Positions 4,058-6,360 of a DNA stretch of 6,360 nucleotides are shown one piece after another. A program made the translations under genes and the position numbers. The stretch comes from Eubacteriales bacterium (lineage in GTDB: Bacteria; Bacillota_A; Clostridia; Christensenellales; Aristaeellaceae), in NCBI GenBank assembly GCA_030528845.1, contig JAUMYC010000147.1, positions 1-6,360 on the forward strand. Direction: 5' to 3'. Below the pieces are notes generated by a model. That model saw nothing but the letters and a program-made list of their open reading frames with translations, made no database searches and was not told the DNA's origin. Every line of letters begins with the position of its first letter. The stretch's first letter is position 1.

Positions 4058-6360
4058 TCACTCCTTGAACATGGCGCGGAACTGCTCGCGGGTGATGAGC
4101 ACTTCGCGCGGCTTTGCGCCGTCGGCCTCGCTGATGAAGCCCCTGCGGGCCATTTCGTCGATGAGCCTGCCCGCGCGCGCGTAGCCGATGCGCATTTTGC
4201 GCTGCAGCATGGAGATGGACGCCTGTCCGGCCTCCACCACGAACTCGATCGCCTGCGGCAGCAGGTCGTCGTGCTGCTCCTCGGCCTCTTCCTTTTCCGC
4301 GTCGGACATATCCGCGCGTTCGAGGTGTTCGGTCAGATCCTCGCTGTAGTCGGCCTCGTGCCGGTCGCGGATATACTGCACCACGGCCTGCACTTCGTTT
4401 TCACTGATCCAGGCGCCCTGCACGCGCTGGGGCTTGTTGGTGCCGGAGGGCGCGTAGAGCATGTCGCCCCGGCCGAGCAGCTTTTCCGCGCCGCCGATAT
4501 CGAGGATCGTGCGGCTGTCCACCTGAGAGGCGACGGTAAAGGCGATGCGCGAGGGGATATTGGCCTTGATCACGCCGGTGATGACGTTGACGGAGGGCCT
4601 CTGCGTGGCGATGACGAGATGGATGCCCGCGGCGCGCGCCAGCTGCGCGATGCGGCAGATTGCGTCTTCCACGTCGCCCGGCGCGACCATCATCAGATCG
4701 GCCAGCTCGTCTATGATGACCACGATCTGCGGCATGGCGGGCTCGTATTCGGGCCGCTTGAGGTTGTAGCCCTTGATGTCCTTGGTGCCGGAGGCGGCGA
4801 ATTTGCGATAGCGCTGCGTCATCTCGTTCACGACCCACTCCAGCGCGCCCGCGGCCTTTTTCGGGTCGGTCACGACGGGCACGAGCAGATGGGGGATCTC
4901 GTTGTAGACCGAGAGCTCGACCATCTTCGGGTCGATCATGATCAGGCGCACCTCTTCGGGCGTGGCGCGGTAGAGGATCGAGCAGATGATGCAGTTGATG
5001 CACACGGATTTGCCTGCGCCCGTCGCGCCGGCGATGAGGATGTGCGGCATTTTTGCAAGGTCGCACAGGATATTGCGGCCCGCGTTGTCGCGGCCGATGG
5101 CGGCGGCGATGCGCGAGGGGTGCTTTTGCGCCTCCGGGCTCTCGAGCACGTCGCGCAGCTGCACGGTCTCGATCTCGTCGTTGGGCACTTCCACGCCGAC
5201 GGCCGGTTTGCCGGGGATCGGCGCTTCGATGCGCACGCTCTTGGCGGCGAGGCCGAGCGCGATGTCGTCCACAAGGCTGGTGATGCGGCTGACCTTGATG
5301 CCCGGCGCGGGCGCGAGCTCAAAGCGCGTGACCGTCGGGCCGTGCGAGACGCCCGTCAGCTTGGTCGTGATGCCGAAGCTGAGCAGCACCTCTACCAGCC
5401 TGCGGCCCTTTTCGAGGTCGATCGCTTCCTGATTGCGCGCCTTGGAGGGCTTGGCCTGCGCGAGCAGATCCACCGGCGGATAGTTGTAGGGCGGCGGCTC
5501 CGGCGCGGCCTGCGCCGCGCTCTTGTGCACGCCGAAGATCTCGTTTTGCGAGAAGGGGACGTTTTCCGGGCCGGAGGCAAGGCCGCTGCCCATGGGCGAG
5601 CGGGGCGCGCTCTGTTCGGCGGGCGCGCTCTGCGCTGCCTTCTGCGCGTCGTAGGCGGCGTTCGCGCGGCGCAGGCGGTCGCCGAAGAGCGAGCTGCTCT
5701 TGGGCTCGGCGGTCGGGATGTCGACCGGCTCGTCCTGCGCTTCCTCTTCCTCGTGCAGCAGCATGTCGGTGTGGATCGGCGCGCGCATCTCCTTTTCCGC
5801 AGAATAGGAAGAGAGCGGCTGAGCGGGCTCGTTTTTATAGACGTGCTCCTTTTCGATCAGCCTGCTGCCGGGGATGTATTCCTCCTCGGCCTCCTCCGGC
5901 GCGTCGAAGTCCTCGGGCGAGGGCAGGATGAAATCCTCCTCTTCATCGAGGGGTTCGTCGTCTTCTTCGTCCGCGATATGCAGGGCGGTCTCGTAGACCA
6001 CCTCGTCCGCCTTGAAAAACGCCTCGGGCTGCGCCTTGGCGGCGGGCTTCTGCGCGCCGCGCGCGCCGGCAAACGCGCCCGGGAAGGGCTCCTGCGCGCG
6101 CCCGTCGAAGAGATCGTCCTGCGGGTCGAAGGGCGGCTCGTCCTCCGGCGCGGCCGGGCCGGCCTGCGCTTCGCGCACGGGCAGGACAGGCGCGCTGCGG
6201 CGGGGAGCTTCGGCTACGATGGGCTTCTCGCGCACGGGCCGTGCTGTGCTGCGCGCGCTCGTCGGCGGCTCGACTGTTTCTACGACGCTCGTCTTCGTGG
6301 ATGCTTTGGAAGCGACCGGAGTCTCTTTTGCAGAGAAGGCGTCCTGCGCGGTGTTAGGTA
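4058..6360 (-). CDS. ftsK: FtsK/SpoIIIE-family DNA translocase (C-terminal 766 residues, start beyond right edge)
   Basis: FtsK/SpoIIIE proteins are membrane-anchored hexameric ATPases that pump chromosomal DNA through the closing division or sporulation septum. The frame is open to the right edge, so the start and N-terminal membrane segments are missing; the GTG at 6235 is internal and not a credible start. The first 290 or so visible residues are a linker rich in Ala, Pro, Glu and Asp, with a strongly acidic part (bases 5876-5980, [15 protein letters not shown] and following). The motor domain (about bases 5428-4376) has Walker A GATGAGKS (5029-5006), Walker B VVIIDE (4723-4706), and the family blocks [18 protein letters not shown] and [20 protein letters not shown]. 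The C-terminal winged-helix gamma domain (about 4258-4078) has [17 protein letters not shown] and KPREVLI and would read the DNA polarity sequences. Whether this is the sporulation (SpoIIIE) or vegetative form cannot be told. rimO follows after 160 bases. Confidence 0.95.
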   Translation of the reverse strand, partial: PNTAQDAFSAKETPVASKASTKTSVVETVEPPTSARSTARPVREKPIVAEAPRRSAPVLPVREAQAGPAAPEDEPPFDPQDDLFDGRAQEPFPGAFAGARGAQKPAAKAQPEAFFKADEVVYETALHIADEEDDEPLDEEEDFILPSPEDFDAPEEAEEEYIPGSRLIEKEHVYKNEPAQPLSSYSAEKEMRAPIHTDMLLHEEEEAQDEPVDIPTAEPKSSSLFGDRLRRANAAYDAQKAAQSAPAEQSAPRSPMGSGLASGPENVPFSQNEIFGVHKSAAQAAPEPPPYNYPPVDLLAQAKPSKARNQEAIDLEKGRRLVEVLLSFGITTKLTGVSHGPTVTRFELAPAPGIKVSRITSLVDDIALGLAAKSVRIEAPIPGKPAVGVEVPNDEIETVQLRDVLESPEAQKHPSRIAAAIGRDNAGRNILCDLAKMPHILIAGATGAGKSVCINCIICSILYRATPEEVRLIMIDPKMVELSVYNEIPHLLVPVVTDPKKAAGALEWVVNEMTQRYRKFAASGTKDIKGYNLKRPEYEPAMPQIVVIIDELADLMMVAPGDVEDAICRIAQLARAAGIHLVIATQRPSVNVITGVIKANIPSRIAFTVASQVDSRTILDIGGAEKLLGRGDMLYAPSGTNKPQRVQGAWISENEVQAVVQYIRDRHEADYSEDLTEHLERADMSDAEKEEAEEQHDDLLPQAIEFVVEAGQASISMLQRKMRIGYARAGRLIDEMARRGFISEADGAKPREVLITREQFRAMFKE

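Noticed and set aside
6081..6088. GGGAAGGG octamer matching the FtsK polarity consensus GGGNAGGG
   Set aside because: In a GC-rich window of this size one or more matches are expected by chance, and E. coli KOPS need not apply to this organism.
6233..6235. GTG as the start of the ftsK gene
   Set aside because: The frame stays open to the window edge with the same linker-like composition, and an FtsK starting here would lack its membrane domain.

Overview
This 6360-base window is GC-rich and looks like a chromosomal housekeeping region of a Bacillota bacterium, most likely a GC-rich member of the class Clostridia. The reasons are the gene order ftsK/spoIIIE - rimO - pgsA - cinA, strong AAGGAGG-type ribosome binding sites, a MazF protein of the Bacillota type, and use of the MEP isoprenoid pathway (ispE). 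The family or genus cannot be fixed from the sequence. No complete mobile element, tRNA, rRNA or CRISPR array is visible.

Layout from right to left, which is the direction of transcription for most genes. On the minus strand, 6360-4058 holds the 3' part of an FtsK/SpoIIIE DNA translocase; its start and membrane domain lie beyond the right edge. Next is a gap of about 160 bases (3898-4057) with a compact run of three GC-rich or perfect hairpins plus a fourth imperfect hairpin. Then come rimO (3897-2575, start corrected to the ATG behind a good ribosome binding site), pgsA (2578-2051, overlapping rimO by 4 bases as ATGA) and cinA (1985-747) after a 65-base gap. A single plus-strand gene, a MazF/PemK-type toxin (395-781), runs into the 3' end of cinA and overlaps it by 35 bases. 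It has no antitoxin beside it. Divergent from mazF, the first 88 codons of ispE run off the left edge (264-1, minus).

The minus-strand set combines chromosome segregation (FtsK), ribosomal protein S12 modification (RimO), phospholipid synthesis (PgsA) and pyridine nucleotide repair (CinA). It is a conserved neighbourhood rather than one pathway. In many Clostridia, recA follows cinA. Here that position is taken by an opposite-strand orphan toxin gene, which marks a synteny break. I found no previously undescribed system. The points most worth a second look are the hairpin cluster between ftsK and rimO, the antitoxin-less mazF with its convergent overlap and extended tail, and the changed NMN-deamidase motif in CinA.
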